64,000 nt of DNA, taken from Rhinopithecus roxellana (Eukaryota > Chordata > Mammalia > Primates > Cercopithecidae). The stretch spans positions 16,965,921 to 17,029,920 of the forward strand of contig NC_044554.1 in assembly GCF_007565055.1 (NCBI RefSeq), read 5' to 3'. The first letter of the stretch is position 1, and each line of letters starts with the position of its first letter. Under the pieces are notes generated by a model. The model did not search any database and was not told the DNA's origin. It saw nothing but the letters and a program-made list of their open reading frames with translations. The position numbers and the translations under genes are program-made. This document shows positions 30,748 through 41,766 of this stretch, in pieces.

Positions 30748-30806
30748 TGATATTTGACTGCGGGCATTTGTAGCAATATAGCTGAAGTTCAGTAAAAGGG
30801 AATAAG

Positions 30807-31112
30807 GCTGGGCATGGTGGCTCACACCTGTAATCCCAGCACATTGGGAGGCCCAGGTGGGAGGATCACTTGAGCCCAGAAGTTTGAGACCAACATGGGC
30901 CACACAGCAAGACTCCCATCTCTAAATAATTAATAATAGTAATAAAAACAGCCAGTCATTGTGGCACACACCTGTAGTCCTAGCTACACAAGAGGCTAAG
31001 GTAGGAGATGGCTTGAGCCCAGAAGCTCGAGGCTGCAGTGAGCTATGATCAAGCCACTGCACTCCAGCCCGAGTGAAAGCGAGACCCTGTCTCAAAACAA
31101 AAACAACCCACC
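30807..31112 (+). mobile_element. AluJ-type copy
   Basis: GGCTGGGCATGGTGGCTCAC to a CAAAACAAAAACAA tail; ACTTGAGCCCAGAAG is old-type sequence. Confidence 0.86.
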
Positions 31113-31149
31113 AAAACCACACTTGTATAACTGTGAGAAAATTAGTCTG

Positions 31150-31275
31150 TATTTCTCTCTGTAAATGGGAGGGATAATATCTGTTCTGTTAATTTGTGGT
31201 GAAAGTTAAGTGACAGAACATGCCAGATGTTTACTGAGCACATTGCCTGGCTTACACTACATACCTTACATGTTA
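31150..31275 (+). mobile_element. MIR 3' half
   Basis: TCTGTAAATGGGAGGGATAA, later AAGTTAAGTGACAGAACATG and CATTGCCTGGCTTAC follow the MIR order. Confidence 0.55.
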
Positions 31276-31687
31276 GCTTCTGCTTCTGGAATTAGTCAAA
31301 AGAATAGTTAAAAGAGTTCTGTGCTGGGTCACTCCAGTCATTTCACACCTTCCTCACTGATGATCTCCTCTTTGTATTCTAATTTGGGGCAGAGGATAGG
31401 CATCTGTGAGGAGGAGTTTCATGAAGGGGCCAAGGCAAGGTATGGTAAAGGCAGGTGGACATCAAAAACTATCTTCCTAGTTCACTGTTTTTCCCAAGCT
31501 GGCATTTCAAAATCGTGTCTTATCATGGACTGCCTATTCTTGATATAATTGAATTACAAATTTGTGACTGTCATGTATAGATGATAGTGGTAGACAGGCA
31601 AAAGTATAGATAGATGACAACTGCCTTATGGCGTAATACAGTATGACTGACTGACTTGAATACAGGGCAACACAAAGTGAGAAACGT

Positions 31688-31996
31688 GGCCGGGCGTGGT
31701 GGCTCAAGCCTGTAATCCCAGCACTTTGGGAGGCCGAGACAGGCGGATTACGAGGTCAGGAGATCGAGACCATCCTGGCTAATACGGTGAAACCCTGTCT
31801 CTACTTAAAAATACAAAAAAAAAAAAAAACTAGCCGGGCAACGAGGCGGGCGCCTGTAGTCCCAGCTTCTCGGGAGGCTGAGGCAGGAGAATGGCGTAAA
31901 CCCGGGAGGCGGAGCTTGCAGTGAGCTGAGATCTGGCCACTGCACTCCAGCCTGGGTGGCAGAGCGAGACTCCGTCTCAAAAAAAAAAAAAAAAAA
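31688..31996 (+). mobile_element. AluY, cercopithecid lineage
   Basis: GGCCGGGCGTGGTGGCTCAA start and CTAGCCGGGCAACGAGGCGG. The mid A-rich run is 17 A long. GAAACGT/GAAACAT flank it. Confidence 0.93.
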
Positions 31997-32089
31997 GAAA
32001 CATGAAGTGTAAGGCAGGATCCTCAGAAAAGCTTGTAACCCAGTGGTATCTTCAGGGTTTGACAACTGGTATCTTCTACTGTTACTTTT

Positions 32090-32240
32090 CATTTTTTCCT
32101 TTAACAGGAGACATATTTGTGGAAATAGCATTTGGAGTCCCACTCCTCCACTTATCCGTGACCATGGGCTAATTACTTATCTGGGCTTTAGTTTCTCCAT
32201 CATTACAATGAAGAGATGTCCTGTCCTTTTCCACCCTATT
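32090..32240 (+). mobile_element. MIR
   Basis: CCATGGGCTAATTACTTATC and GGCTTTAGTTTCTCCATC match the MIR core with moderate divergence. Confidence 0.55.
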
Positions 32241-32257
32241 CTAAAATTGTGTAACTT

Positions 32258-32596
32258 TTTTTTTTTTTTTTGCGACAGAGTCTCACTGTGTCGCCCAGGC
32301 TGGAGTGCAGTGGCGTGATCTGTTTACTGCAACCCAGCCACCTCCTGGGTTCAAGTGAGTCTCCTGCCTAAGCCTCCCGAGTAGGTGGGATTACAGGTGT
32401 GCACCACAACACCGGCTAATTTTTGTATTTTTAGTAGAGACAGGGTTGCACCATGTTGGCCAGGCTGGTTTCGAACTCCTGACCTCATGTTACGCCATGT
32501 TGCCCAGGTTGGTCTCGAACTCCTGGTCTTAAGTGATTCTCCCACCTCGACCTCCCAGAGTGCTGGGATTATAAGTGAGAGCCACCAAACCCAACC
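32258..32596 (-). mobile_element. Alu with 45 bp internal duplication
   Basis: CACCATGTTGGCCAGGCTGG is followed by a second GCCATGTTGCCCAGGTTGG unit, making the element about 40 bp longer than usual. Confidence 0.85.
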
Positions 32597-32963
32597 CTCT
32601 GCATGTTTTAATATTTATGCCACAAAGTATAAGGACACCAATAATACTTTGTGCTCACAGTGATGTTTACTGTGCAAACATGACCAATCAACAGTAAGGA
32701 AAACTCCTTTGGTAGTTTGTGGCTTGTTTATATAACACCAAAAGGACTCTGATATATTTTCCTCTCAATAAAGAGAAATTAATTGATTTTCCTGATGACT
32801 CAGGTGCATGGTGATATGCCGGACCTTGTATGAAGATGATTCTATGGTTTCCTCTCCTTTGGCTATCATTTCTGTTCATTAGTCAATAGTTCCCTCCTAT
32901 TTGCTGCACTGTGAAAAAGCAAATTGGAAACCAGATGACCAAATTTATAAGGTTAATAACTTT

Positions 32964-33256
32964 TTTTTTTTTCCCTGAGACGGACTTTTGCCCTGTTACC
33001 CAGGATGGAGTGCAGTGGCGCGATCTTGGCTCACTGCAACCTCCGGCTCCAGGGTTCAAGCAATTCTCCTGCCTCAGCCTCCTGAGCAGCTAGGATTATA
33101 GGTGCCGGCCACCACATCCAGCTAATTTTTGTATTTTTAGTAGAGACGAGGTTTTACCATGTTGGACAGGCTGGTCTCGAACTCCTGACCTCGTGATCCA
33201 CCCGCCTCAGCCTCCCGAAGTGCTGGGATTACAGGTGTGAGCCACCACGTCCCGCA
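32964..33256 (-). mobile_element. Alu, full length
   Basis: GAGACGGACTTTTGCCCTG to CACCACGTCCCGC; a 15 bp duplication AGGTTAATAACTTTT is exact. Confidence 0.92.
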
Positions 33257-33473
33257 GGTTAATAACTTTTAAAATTGCAGTAAGCTTGAACCCAAGGATA
33301 GATCTCTACTTCTTGAAGCTTTGTACAAGTATTTTTCTTGGTGCTTGAAAGCTCTTTGTTGGTAGATTTGTGTTCATGTTTTACATGTTTGGTTGAGGCT
33401 ACCATATCTGGTCCCTGTGTTCATGAAATGTTACTAAGTTCTGGATCATTTGAATGTTTTTTTAAATTATTAT

Positions 33474-33770
33474 TTTATTTTTTGAGATGGAGTTTCACTC
33501 TTGTTGCCCAGGCTGGAGTGCCATGGTACGATCTCGGCTCACTGCAACCGCTACTTCCCAGGTTCAAGTGATTCTCCTGCCTCAGCCTCCTGAACTGGGA
33601 CTATAGGCGCCGGCCACCACACCCAGCTAATTTTTCATATTTTTAGTTAAGACAGGGTTTCACCCTGTGGGCCAGGCTAGTCTCAAACTCCTGATCTCAG
33701 GTGATCCACCCACCTCGGCCTCCCAAAGTGCTGGGATTACAGGTGTGGGTGTGGGCCACCACACTCAGCC
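33474..33770 (-). mobile_element. Alu, full length
   Basis: GAGATGGAGTTTCACTCTTG to CCACACTCAGCC, with GTGTGGGTGTGGG expanded near its left end. Confidence 0.87.
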
Positions 33771-33779
33771 TTTTAGTTT

Positions 33780-33937
33780 GTTTGTTTTTGAGACAGGGTC
33801 TCACTTTGTCACCCATGCTGGAGTGCAGTGGCATGATCATAGCTTACTGTAATCTTGAATTCCCGGTTCAAGCGATTCTCCCACCTCAGCCTTCCATGTA
33901 GCTGGGACCACAGGTGTGAGCCACTGCACTTCGCCCC
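33780..33937 (-). mobile_element. partial Alu (single arm)
   Basis: GTTTGTTTGTTTTTGAGACAG leads into one arm ending GAGCCACTGCACTTCGCC, directly behind the previous Alu. Confidence 0.75.
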
Positions 33938-34575
33938 TTTTCATAGTTTCAAGTCTTATAAAAAGTTATTTTGTGCACAGGTTGCTTTTACTCAGATTGT
34001 TGATGACAAATCTTTTGCCCAAACCAGAGTAAGTTACATCCATGCTAACCTAGAAAAAATCGGCTTTGGTAAGAACCTCTGATGTTTAAGTTTCCTTCAT
34101 GAGGCATTGTGTGTTTAATCTTAAAAAACCTCATTGGTAGATTTCTCTGTCATATAAACAAGAATCATATAACTGAAACCTAGGAAGGTATTTTTGTACA
34201 GTACTAATTGTTTACATATTGGTCCATTTGTTTTGATTTTTCTACCTGTAAGCATGATTTCTATCTTTAATGTCTTTCATTACGTAAAGTTTTAATGTAA
34301 CACATTGATGTGTGTATTGAGGCACATATCTATGATAATTTATTGTGCTGCTTCAAGTGTTTATTTAGTGGAGCAGTTCTACTTTCTGGGAATCTTTCAG
34401 ATGCTGTTAAAATTCATTGACCCTCATGTGTAAACAAGTTGGTTATTGTGTTGCCGTTTACATACAATTTTTACCTAATTTCTCTCTTCCTTCCTTGTAG
34501 AACTGTTTGGGGGAGCAAGAGACCTTTCCTCTTAACATCTCATACAGAATTCCATTCTGCTTTTATTGCCTAGCA

Positions 34576-34888
34576 CAGGGGTCAGCAAATTACCTCCCGT
34601 AGGCCATATCTAACCCACCACCAGTTTTTCTATGGTGTGTGAGGCAAGAATGGTTTTTATGGCATTAAATGGTTGACACAAAAGTAAAAATAGTATTTTG
34701 TGATATGAAAATCATTTGAAATTTAAATTTCATGTCCATAAATAAGGTTTTATTGGGATATAGCCATGGTCTATGGCTGCTTTCTCTGCCATAAAGACTG
34801 AGTTGAGTAGTTGCAAAAGAAACCACATCACCTAAAAGCCTAAACATTTACTGAGCAGCCCTTTACAGAGAAATTTTGCTGACTCCTG
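34576..34888 (-). mobile_element. hAT-Charlie type MITE (MER33-like)
   Basis: 313 bp with inverted termini CAGGGGTCAGCAAATTA and TTTTGCTGACTCCTG, and an 8 bp target duplication GCCTAGCA/GCCTAGCT (7 of 8 equal). The core AAGGTTTTATTGGGATATAG is characteristic of this small hAT group. The exact family name and the strand convention are from memory. Confidence 0.75.
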
Positions 34889-35650
34889 GCCTAGCTGGTT
34901 GTTTGCCGTGGTGCCATCCCTTCTTTTCCTTTTCTCTGTACTCCAAAATCCTTTTGGCTGGTTTTTTAGAGAGATGTAAGCTTTCTTCTACTTTGAATTT
35001 ATTTAATGATCCCATAAACCAAAGCATGGATGGATCTCTCAGTTGAGTTAGAGGTGTCTGATCAAGCCTGGAACATTCTGTTCCCAGTACTAACTATTCT
35101 CAATCCTATTTTTATGTACCGAAAATACTAATTATTGCCAATTATAAGATGAAAATATTTGCAGTTGATTAGTTTTTATTTATTTAGCCTAGTTCTCTAG
35201 TTTCAAATGCCTAATGAGTTACGCTGTATTAATCTGTTGTGTTGTGAAACTTATGTTATCTGTCATTACAAGGCAGAACTAGACCTTCTGTTTCAGTAGC
35301 CAGAAATCACTTTTTTGTTTGATCTTTTTAAAACAGGAAAAAAAAAAATCACTTTAGATTTCTCTTAAAGCTAAAGGTGAGGGTTGTATAGGGTAAGAAC
35401 AATCATCGTGCTTCAGGGTTATAAAACACTTCAACCTCTTTGGAATTTTTATAAGTACTGCCACCACTGCTTCATTGGAATTGCTTAGTACCTTGAAGGT
35501 GATAATATGCTTTCTCAATTCAAGACACTTCTAATTGTGAGAGGGGCACTAATTCCTTGAGACCCCAGGACAATAGGTATAAACTGGGTCTGTCCTGACA
35601 GAATCAGGATTATTAGGTCCCCCTAACTTTAGTAAGTGGCAAGCTTCTGT

Positions 35651-35958
35651 TTTTTTTGTTTTGTTTTGTTTTGTTTTTTTGAGATGGAGTCTCGCTCTTT
35701 CGCCAGGCTGGAGTGCAGTGGTGTGATCTCAGCTCACTGCAACCTCTGCCTCCTGGGTTCAAGTGATTCTCCTGCCTCAGCCTCCTGAGTAGCTGGGACT
35801 ACAGGCGCCCGCCACCATGCCCAGCTAATTTTTGTGTTTTTAGTACAGATGGGGTTTCACCATGTTGGCCAGGATGGTCTTGATCTCTTGACCTCGTGGT
35901 CTGCCCGCCTTGGCCTCCCAAAGTGCTGGGATTATAGGCGTGAGCCACCGCGCCCAGC
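35651..35958 (-). mobile_element. Alu with TTTTG-repeat tail
   Basis: GAGATGGAGTCTCGCTCTTTC to CACCGCGCCCAGC, close to AluS/Y consensus. Confidence 0.9.
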
Positions 35959-36191
35959 TTTTCTGCTTTTTTAACATGCCACCTTGGAATTATTTGTCCC
36001 AGCCAGAAGATAGAGGTAATAATGAATTTAGCCTAGATAAAAATCTGTCAAACTCAGATTCTTTCTAAATGTAAATACAAAATGGCATCCCTGTTTCGGT
36101 AACTAGGTTTTTTTTTCCTTCATAATTTAGAAACATTTACTTTGGTCATAATACAGCCATCGTATATTAAACTTCTATTCAAATATGTAGG

Positions 36192-36491
36192 TTTTGTTTT
36201 GTTTTTGAGATGGAGTCTAGCCCTATTATTGCCCAGGCTGGAGTGCAGTGGTGTGATTTTGGCTCACTGCAACCTCCACCTCCTGGGTTCAAGTGATTCT
36301 CCTGTCTGAGCCTCCTGAGTAGCTGGGATTACAGGCGCCCGCCACCATGCCTGGCTAATTTTTGTACTTTTAGTAGAGACAGGGTTTTACCATGTTGGCC
36401 AGGCTGGTCCTGAACTCCTGACCTCAAGTGATCCACCTGCCTCGGCCTCCCAAAGTGCTGGGATTACAAGTGTGAGCCACCTCGCCTGGCC
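36192..36491 (-). mobile_element. Alu downstream of TMEM60
   Basis: GAGATGGAGTCTAGCCCTATT to CTCGCCTGGCCC; ATGTAGGTT repeats on both sides. Confidence 0.9.
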
Positions 36492-36575
36492 CAAACATGT
36501 AGGTTAAAGGTTTTATATTTACTTACTTTAGATACTGACCACATACAACAGATTATTCAAGAGTCATGTAGAAAA

Positions 36576-36820
36576 ATGAGGTCCAAAACAAACTTTATTT
36601 ACATAGAGACAATAAGGATCTCAATAACTCAAATACTGAATAATTAAGCTGTAGGTTGACTAGAAGTCTGTGATTCACCAATCCTGTTTTATGGAAGTAG
36701 TATAAAACTACATTTGTTATTTTCCCTCAGTTCTCTGGTATTCTTGAAGCTTGAAAGATTCAGAACACTTTAATGGTAACTTGTTGAACAGCAATAGAAA
36801 TGAGATGATGTACTTAAAAG
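36576..36820 (-). other. TMEM60: TMEM60 3'UTR with polyadenylation signal
   Basis: On the minus strand the 3'UTR runs from the stop at 36821 down to an AATAAA (plus-strand TTTATT at 36594-36599), placing the mRNA end near 36575-36580. The sequence is not repetitive. The end is inferred from the signal alone. Confidence 0.65.
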
Positions 36821-37222
36821 TCAGTCTCTCACAAAAAAGACGTTATATCCAAGTTCGGTTAAAGCCCCAGTCAGCAAGGCCCATAATGGAATGAAGACAT
36901 AGGATAGATTCATGGTAGTAAACTGTTCCAGTTTAGCACAGAGTGCGAGGCAGAAGGCTAATTTAAGTAACATTGCAATGAGGTACCAGGCTTTTTTTTT
37001 AATATTGTGTGATCCATGTCGAGGGTCAAAGCCAGACTTACACCGCCCAGCCATTTTCACAATCAGCATGACAAGAAGGATAGTATCAAATATCCAGACT
37101 GGAATAAATATGAGGAACCAGTTCCAAGGTGCTTTCTCATCCAGTTTCAACACCAACATGATCAAGAAGAGTAATGTGAAAAGCCAGGTGAGTAGTACTC
37201 TCTGAGCCAAGGACATTCTCAT
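36821..37222 (-). CDS. TMEM60: TMEM60, four-helix transmembrane protein 60
   Basis: Complete 133-residue reading frame on the minus strand, equal in length to human TMEM60, with the whole coding region in one exon. It begins MRMSLAQRVLLTW and ends ELGYNVFFVRD. Four hydrophobic segments are visible: about residues 8-26, 34-57, 76-97 and 103-124. Between helices 2 and 3 lies a hydrophilic, basic loop (AGRCKSGFDPRHGSHNIKKKAW). TMEM60 is related to the TMEM185 family; its biochemical role is not established. The annotated start is the first ATG after the spliced 5'UTR; a second ATG lies two codons in. Upstream on the minus strand is a splice acceptor (exon begins at 37272). It is convergent with RSBN1L and divergent from PHTF2. 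The frame is intact. Confidence 0.97.
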   Translation of the reverse strand: MRMSLAQRVLLTWLFTLLFLIMLVLKLDEKAPWNWFLIFIPVWIFDTILLVMLIVKMAGRCKSGFDPRHGSHNIKKKAWYLIAMLLKLAFCLALCAKLEQFTTMNLSYVFIPLWALLTGALTELGYNVFFVRD

Positions 37223-37272
37223 TTAAACAGTTTAAAGAGGCTGTTGCAGGATCGAAAAAAAGGAAATACACC
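37223..37272 (-). other. TMEM60: TMEM60 5'UTR portion of the coding exon and its splice acceptor
   Basis: Reading the minus strand, the sequence TTTTTCTCCTTCTCTTAG ends at 37273, giving a strong acceptor with a clean pyrimidine tract. The exon then runs about 50 bp to the start ATG at 37222. Upstream non-coding sequence must therefore be spliced from an exon nearer the CpG island. Confidence 0.75.
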
Positions 37273-37714
37273 CTAAGAGAAGGAGAAAAAGTCAAGATTG
37301 TTTTGATACCAGAAAAAAAGTATCACTTCCATTCCTAGTGAACAAAACTGGTTCTTTCCCAACTGACTTCCTAATTTTGAAAACATTCTACTATTCTTCC
37401 TTTCAAATCCTCTAAAACTTAGTGATCATTGACATTATATCCACCATTCCTTACAGCCCATGACAAAATACAATTTTTAGTATATCCACTGTATAAGCTC
37501 TATTCAAAATGTCAGGTGATTCCTTTTCAATGCTATCACTCGCGTCCAGGCACTTAGAAATTTATTCTTGCACCACAAAGATGTTCTTCATCTTCCTATA
37601 CATTTGCAAATCTGTACTTTTTCATTCAATTTCAAGGGGTACAAAGAAAAAAGCATTCAAAGTAGTGAAAAAGGGAAAGGTGGGTATCAAGCTGAGAAGA
37701 GTTTTAAAAGAAGG

Positions 37715-38030
37715 GAATGGGAAGGGTGCGCGACTCATGCCAGTAATCCCAGTACTTGGGGAGGAGAAGGTGGGCCTATCACTTGAGCCCAAGAGCTCCA
37801 CACCAGCCAGGGCAATATAGTCAAACCCTGTCTCTACAAAAAATAAAAAAATTGGCAAGGCGTGATGATATGCACCTTGTAGTCGCAGCTACTGAGAGGC
37901 TAAAGCTACTGAGAGGATTGCTTGAGTCCAAGAAGTTGAGGCTGTAGTGAGTGACCCGTGAGATCGTGCCACTACACTCCAGCCTGGGCAACAGAGATCC
38001 TGTCTCAATCAATCAATCCATCAATAAAAG
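37715..38030 (+). mobile_element. degraded AluJ with CAAT-repeat tail
   Basis: CGACTCATGCCAGTAATCCC, with many changes, ending in CAATCAATCAATCCATC. Confidence 0.75.
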
Positions 38031-38085
38031 GAGGGAACGATTAATAAAAATTACAATAATATAAAGTAGAATTAACATTTTAGTG

Positions 38086-38379
38086 GTTGGGCACAGTGGC
38101 TCATGCCCATAGTCCCAACCCTTTAGGAGTCCAAGGCAGGTGCATCTCTTGAGCCCAGGAGTTCACGACTAGTCTGGGCAACATGGCGAAACCCTGTCTC
38201 TACTAAAAATACAAAAAATTAGGTGCAGTAGCACGTGCCTGTATTCCGTCCTACTCGTGATGCTGAAGTGGGAGAATCACCTGAACCCGGGAAGTCAAGG
38301 CTGCAGTGAGCCATGTTGCTCACTGCACTCCAACCTAGGCGATGGGAGTGAGACCACTGTCTAAAAAAAAAAAAAAAGA
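38086..38379 (+). mobile_element. Alu, diverged
   Basis: GGTTGGGCACAGTGGCTCAT to a 15 bp A tail. Confidence 0.84.
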
Positions 38380-38553
38380 TTGTAAAGAGGTTGTTAGGCT
38401 ATATAATATAAAAGGCATTGGTAACACTGGATTTTCACATAGTCTGAAACTTATATTCTTAAATTCTCACTTATTTTCTCATAAAAATTCTTACAAATAT
38501 CTTCTTGGTATAATAGTTTTTTTCCTTTTAACAATACTCTCACTAATTTGTGG

Positions 38554-38571
38554 ATATATATATATATATAA
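38554..38571 (+). repeat. (TA)n microsatellite
   Basis: Nine uninterrupted TA/AT units in the TMEM60 intron. Confidence 0.9.
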
Positions 38572-38796
38572 AACTACTTGTTATCCATTCAATAATCAGG
38601 ACCACCTAATAACTTTTGATGTTTTGTGATTATTAGATGCTAAATTTTGGGGGCTATTTCTTATATCACTATTCTGCCTCACTGATCCATATGTTTCTCT
38701 TTTGCCCTAATACTGTATGACTTACTGTTGCTCTAGGAATGTATTAATATCTGGAAGGCCTAGTATCTACTCGCTGTTCTCTTTTCTAGAATATTT

Positions 38797-39046
38797 TTTT
38801 CTTTTCTTTTTTTTTCTTTTTTGAGATGGAGTCTCACTCTGTCACTCAGGCTGGAGTGCAGTGGCACGATCTCAGGTCACTGCAGCCTCTGCCTCTCGGG
38901 TTCAAGTGATCCTCCCACTTCAGTTTCCCAAGTAGCTGGGGTTTCACCATGTTGGCCAGGCTGATCTCGAACTCCTGATCTCAAGTGATCCACCCACCTC
39001 AGCCTCCCAAAGTGTTGGGATTACAGGTGTAAGCCATCATGCTGGC
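38797..39046 (-). mobile_element. Alu with central deletion
   Basis: AGTAGCTGGG runs straight into GTTTCACCATG, losing about 60 bp of the middle. The duplication TTTTCTAGAATATTTT is exact. Confidence 0.88.
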
Positions 39047-41050
39047 TTCTTTTCTAGAATATTTTCTATTTTGTCCTTACAGTTTTTCAATGCTAAAATT
39101 GCTAAGCTGATTCTTAAAAACTTAGAATTTTGATTGTGAATGCATAAAACTTAGGGATAGCATTTATTTTATTTAATCTTCACATATAGGTTTATGATAT
39201 GTTCCTCTACTTACTCAAGTTTTTTATACCAACCTTTATGACCATTTGGAAAAAGGATAAGTAGAACGGGAAATCAGAAGCCAGACTGCATGCAGTTAAC
39301 AGAAGATCAAGAAATGGAAACAACTGAGAACACTTTATTCCTTTGAGGCATTTGGAGAAGAGAAAATGAAAGGGTATATGAAACTGACAGAAGAAATTTT
39401 CAGGAAAGGAAGAATTTATGACTACAAACAGAGAAATAAGCCAATGGGGAATGGCACTGAAGATGAGAGAGGATACTTGATGGAAAGAGAAAAAGATCAG
39501 AAGGTGCTACCCATAGGAACAAAAGCATGCGTGGTAGGAGGAAAGATGCAGGAAGATAATAGAGAAAAGGTGAAGAAACTGGCTAATTGAGCCAAATACC
39601 CTAGATTAGCGTGCTCAATTATATTTTAGAACTAACTTTGATGTACTGTGCAACATCTATACTACTTTAAATAGTGGATGGCTATCACGGTGCAAGAGGA
39701 CACATCTGTTCTATTTCAACAGTTAAGTATGAGTCTCCTAACTCACCTCTTTTCCCTTATACCCATCTAGTGGCACTTAAACTTGTTTACTTAATTGGCA
39801 CAGGCTTCATACTGCAGTACTTTTGCTCCTAAGGAGGCATTTTTCTGTGTTGGTTTCCTTTCCTGGCCAGAGGCTGCCATATAGTGGGATGTGGGACTGA
39901 ATTTGGAAGCAGGGTTGGATGGGTGTGTGTTGATTAATAACCATGGATGGATTTCATCCTGTAAATTGCACAATCCCCATCTCCAATCTATCTGGCCATT
40001 TTTGTGAACCTCTGAAAAACGGTTTACGATTATACATTTGCTTAAACCTAACTGTTCCATCTGCCATCGGATAAGACAAGCTCCATTTTTTTCTTATATT
40101 TGGCTGCACTCACCACAGGTGCTTTAAGGCTGGAGGTGAAAGGATGCAAGTAACAATCTTCTTGTGCCTACAAGATTTATCATGTGGGATGTAACAAAAT
40201 TCTGTTATGTTCTTGCACGAAAATACCCTCAGTGGGGAAGCACTACTGATACTTAAATGACGATTGAAGGATTGTACGCTTGTAGGCTGAGCTACAACGA
40301 TGACATACGATCCCAGTTTTACATTTACGTCTGCATCAATTTGGGCAGTCGTTATGTTTCCTACTATTCGCTCCACATGAAAGGGGGAGGTGCGTACTCC
40401 AAAAATGTGCTCAACTAAAATGTTTCCCATTTAAGGTGGCTATTTCCTGCACTAGGAAGACACTTAAATATCTGTTAATGATTCCTTATTCATTTTTAAA
40501 ACCTTCGTAGAGACCCCGTTATGGAAATATATAGAGCCCCACCCACATCGTCCGCGGGTGGGTATCAGCCCCCATTTCCCTTCTCTCGCCACTGCCAGTA
40601 CTCTACCAAGTGAACCCCCCTCATCCCAAAGATAATTTTGCTTTATGAGTCCACATATTTATTCTTCATAATGAGTCGCTTTTGAAAAGCCTTGCAGCAA
40701 CAGCCTTGCCAAAGGAACAGCGTTCTGCTTACAACGTAGCTTATCTGGGGGCCTACTTGCCCCTGGAACTTCAGAACGCTCCTAAACTATACTTACCCTT
40801 CTGCAAACACCAACAGTCGGCTCGCGGCGCCCCACCCGGACGCTCCCCTTTTATGGGCTGTGGGCCCAGCACACGTTGGAGTTCACCACGGTTCCTGCTG
40901 GATGCGCACAGAAGCCCTGGAGCCAAGCAGGCATGTGCGCGTTGGGGGCTGGCTGTGTGATGGGCTGGGGGTCGGCCGCACAGCCCACGGAAGCATCAGG
41001 AGACCAGCACCGCTTTACCGTGCGGGCTAGGGCAGAGCCCCAGACTCACC

Positions 41051-41300
41051 TGGCAGCGCCGCCGGCCGGAGAGCGGAGAGAGACGCGAAGATCAGGAAAT
41101 TCGCCAGTTTGGATCCTTGTCCTTTTCCGCACTTTTCCCCCCATTAAATCCAGAACCCGTCACATGATAATTAAGAAAAAAATTCAGTTCCGCCTCCCCA
41201 AAACACTGCGGTATAGGATCTCTCAGTCCTACCTCAGTGCCGCGCCCACATCCGGGGCTGGTTCTCACCGCCCCTGAGCCTATCTTATAGGTAGGGAGGA
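41051..41300 (-). other. TMEM60: TMEM60 non-coding first exon (candidate)
   Basis: On the minus strand a near-ideal donor, GCCAG|GTGAGTCTG, has its exon end at 41051/41050 in CpG-rich DNA, facing the acceptor at 37273. The transcription start is not visible and is set here at about 41300 by the distance to the CCAAT boxes. A second donor, AAGG|GTAAGTATAG, lies at 40797/40796 and could serve an alternative first exon. Confidence 0.55.
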
Positions 41301-41599
41301 CGCCAATCTGGATTCAGAGGTCCCTTTTCCGCGGTAATTGGACCATTTGTCCTCCAGTGTAAACCAACCGACCTTTCCTAACTTTCGGGTTGGACAGAAA
41401 GGCGGCAATAAAAAGCCCCATTTGTCCCGCCTCTCTACTGTCACGGGTTAGGAGGGAAATCAGTCCAAGATCAGCCTGGAGTTTCCGTGCTCCCATTGGG
41501 CCCACAGATGGTAATCAGAGCAGCCGGCGCTCAGCTCCGCCCTCTCGGGCTCCCCGCCCCTCCTCCCATCCTCCCTGCCCGCGCGCAGTGACTGCAGGC

Positions 41600-41766
41600 T
41601 CCAGCGCAAAATCCTGCGGGAGAGGGGGTGGGGCAACGCTCTGGAGACAGCGCGCCCGCCGGCAGCCTCGTTGTGGCTCCTCGGGCTCTGTCGGCGGCGG
41701 CGCTAGCCTCGGAGTCTCCCGCGCGCACCTCAGCCGCCTCCTAGCGGCGCGGCGCCAGCTCCTACG
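41600..41766 (+). other. PHTF2: PHTF2 non-coding first exon
   Basis: PHTF2 (putative homeodomain transcription factor 2) is, despite its name, predicted to be a multi-pass membrane protein. Its position is inferred from synteny: in primates PHTF2 lies next to TMEM60, head to head. The exon 3' end is a good donor, CTACG|GTAAGAGC, at 41766/41767 within the CpG island. The 5' end at about 41600 is a guess. No PHTF2 protein sequence was found in this window, so translation must begin beyond 64 kb or in an exon not recognised. A 126-residue open frame through the exon is GC-driven and not taken as coding. Confidence 0.6.

Larger units (their letters stand above)
22261..36575. other. intergenic region RSBN1L - TMEM60
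   Basis: About 14 kb between convergent gene ends. It holds Alus listed separately, two hAT-type DNA transposons (28687 and 34576), MIR and L2 pieces, and unassigned AT-rich DNA. I see nothing recognisable in 22700-24240, 24600-26630, 33960-34560 and 34900-35640, apart from isolated AATAAA hexamers at 24856 and 25586. Confidence 0.65.
37273..41050 (-). other. TMEM60: TMEM60 first intron
   Basis: About 3.8 kb between the acceptor at 37273 and the best donor at 41050. It includes two degraded sense Alus (37715 and 38086), an internally deleted antisense Alu (38797) and a TA repeat (38554). Positions 39050-40790 contain no recognised repeat or gene; from about 40800 the sequence enters the CpG island. 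Confidence 0.65.

Noticed and set aside
40110..40430. 106-residue minus-strand open frame in the TMEM60 intron
   Set aside because: No recognisable domain; it would be spliced out of TMEM60 and has no start context or neighbour supporting a gene.
40565..40645. tRNA-like minus-strand wording (CACTTGGTAGAGTACTGG)
   Set aside because: It resembles a D-arm, but no B-box (GGTTCGA-type) sequence or paired acceptor stem follows at the right distance.
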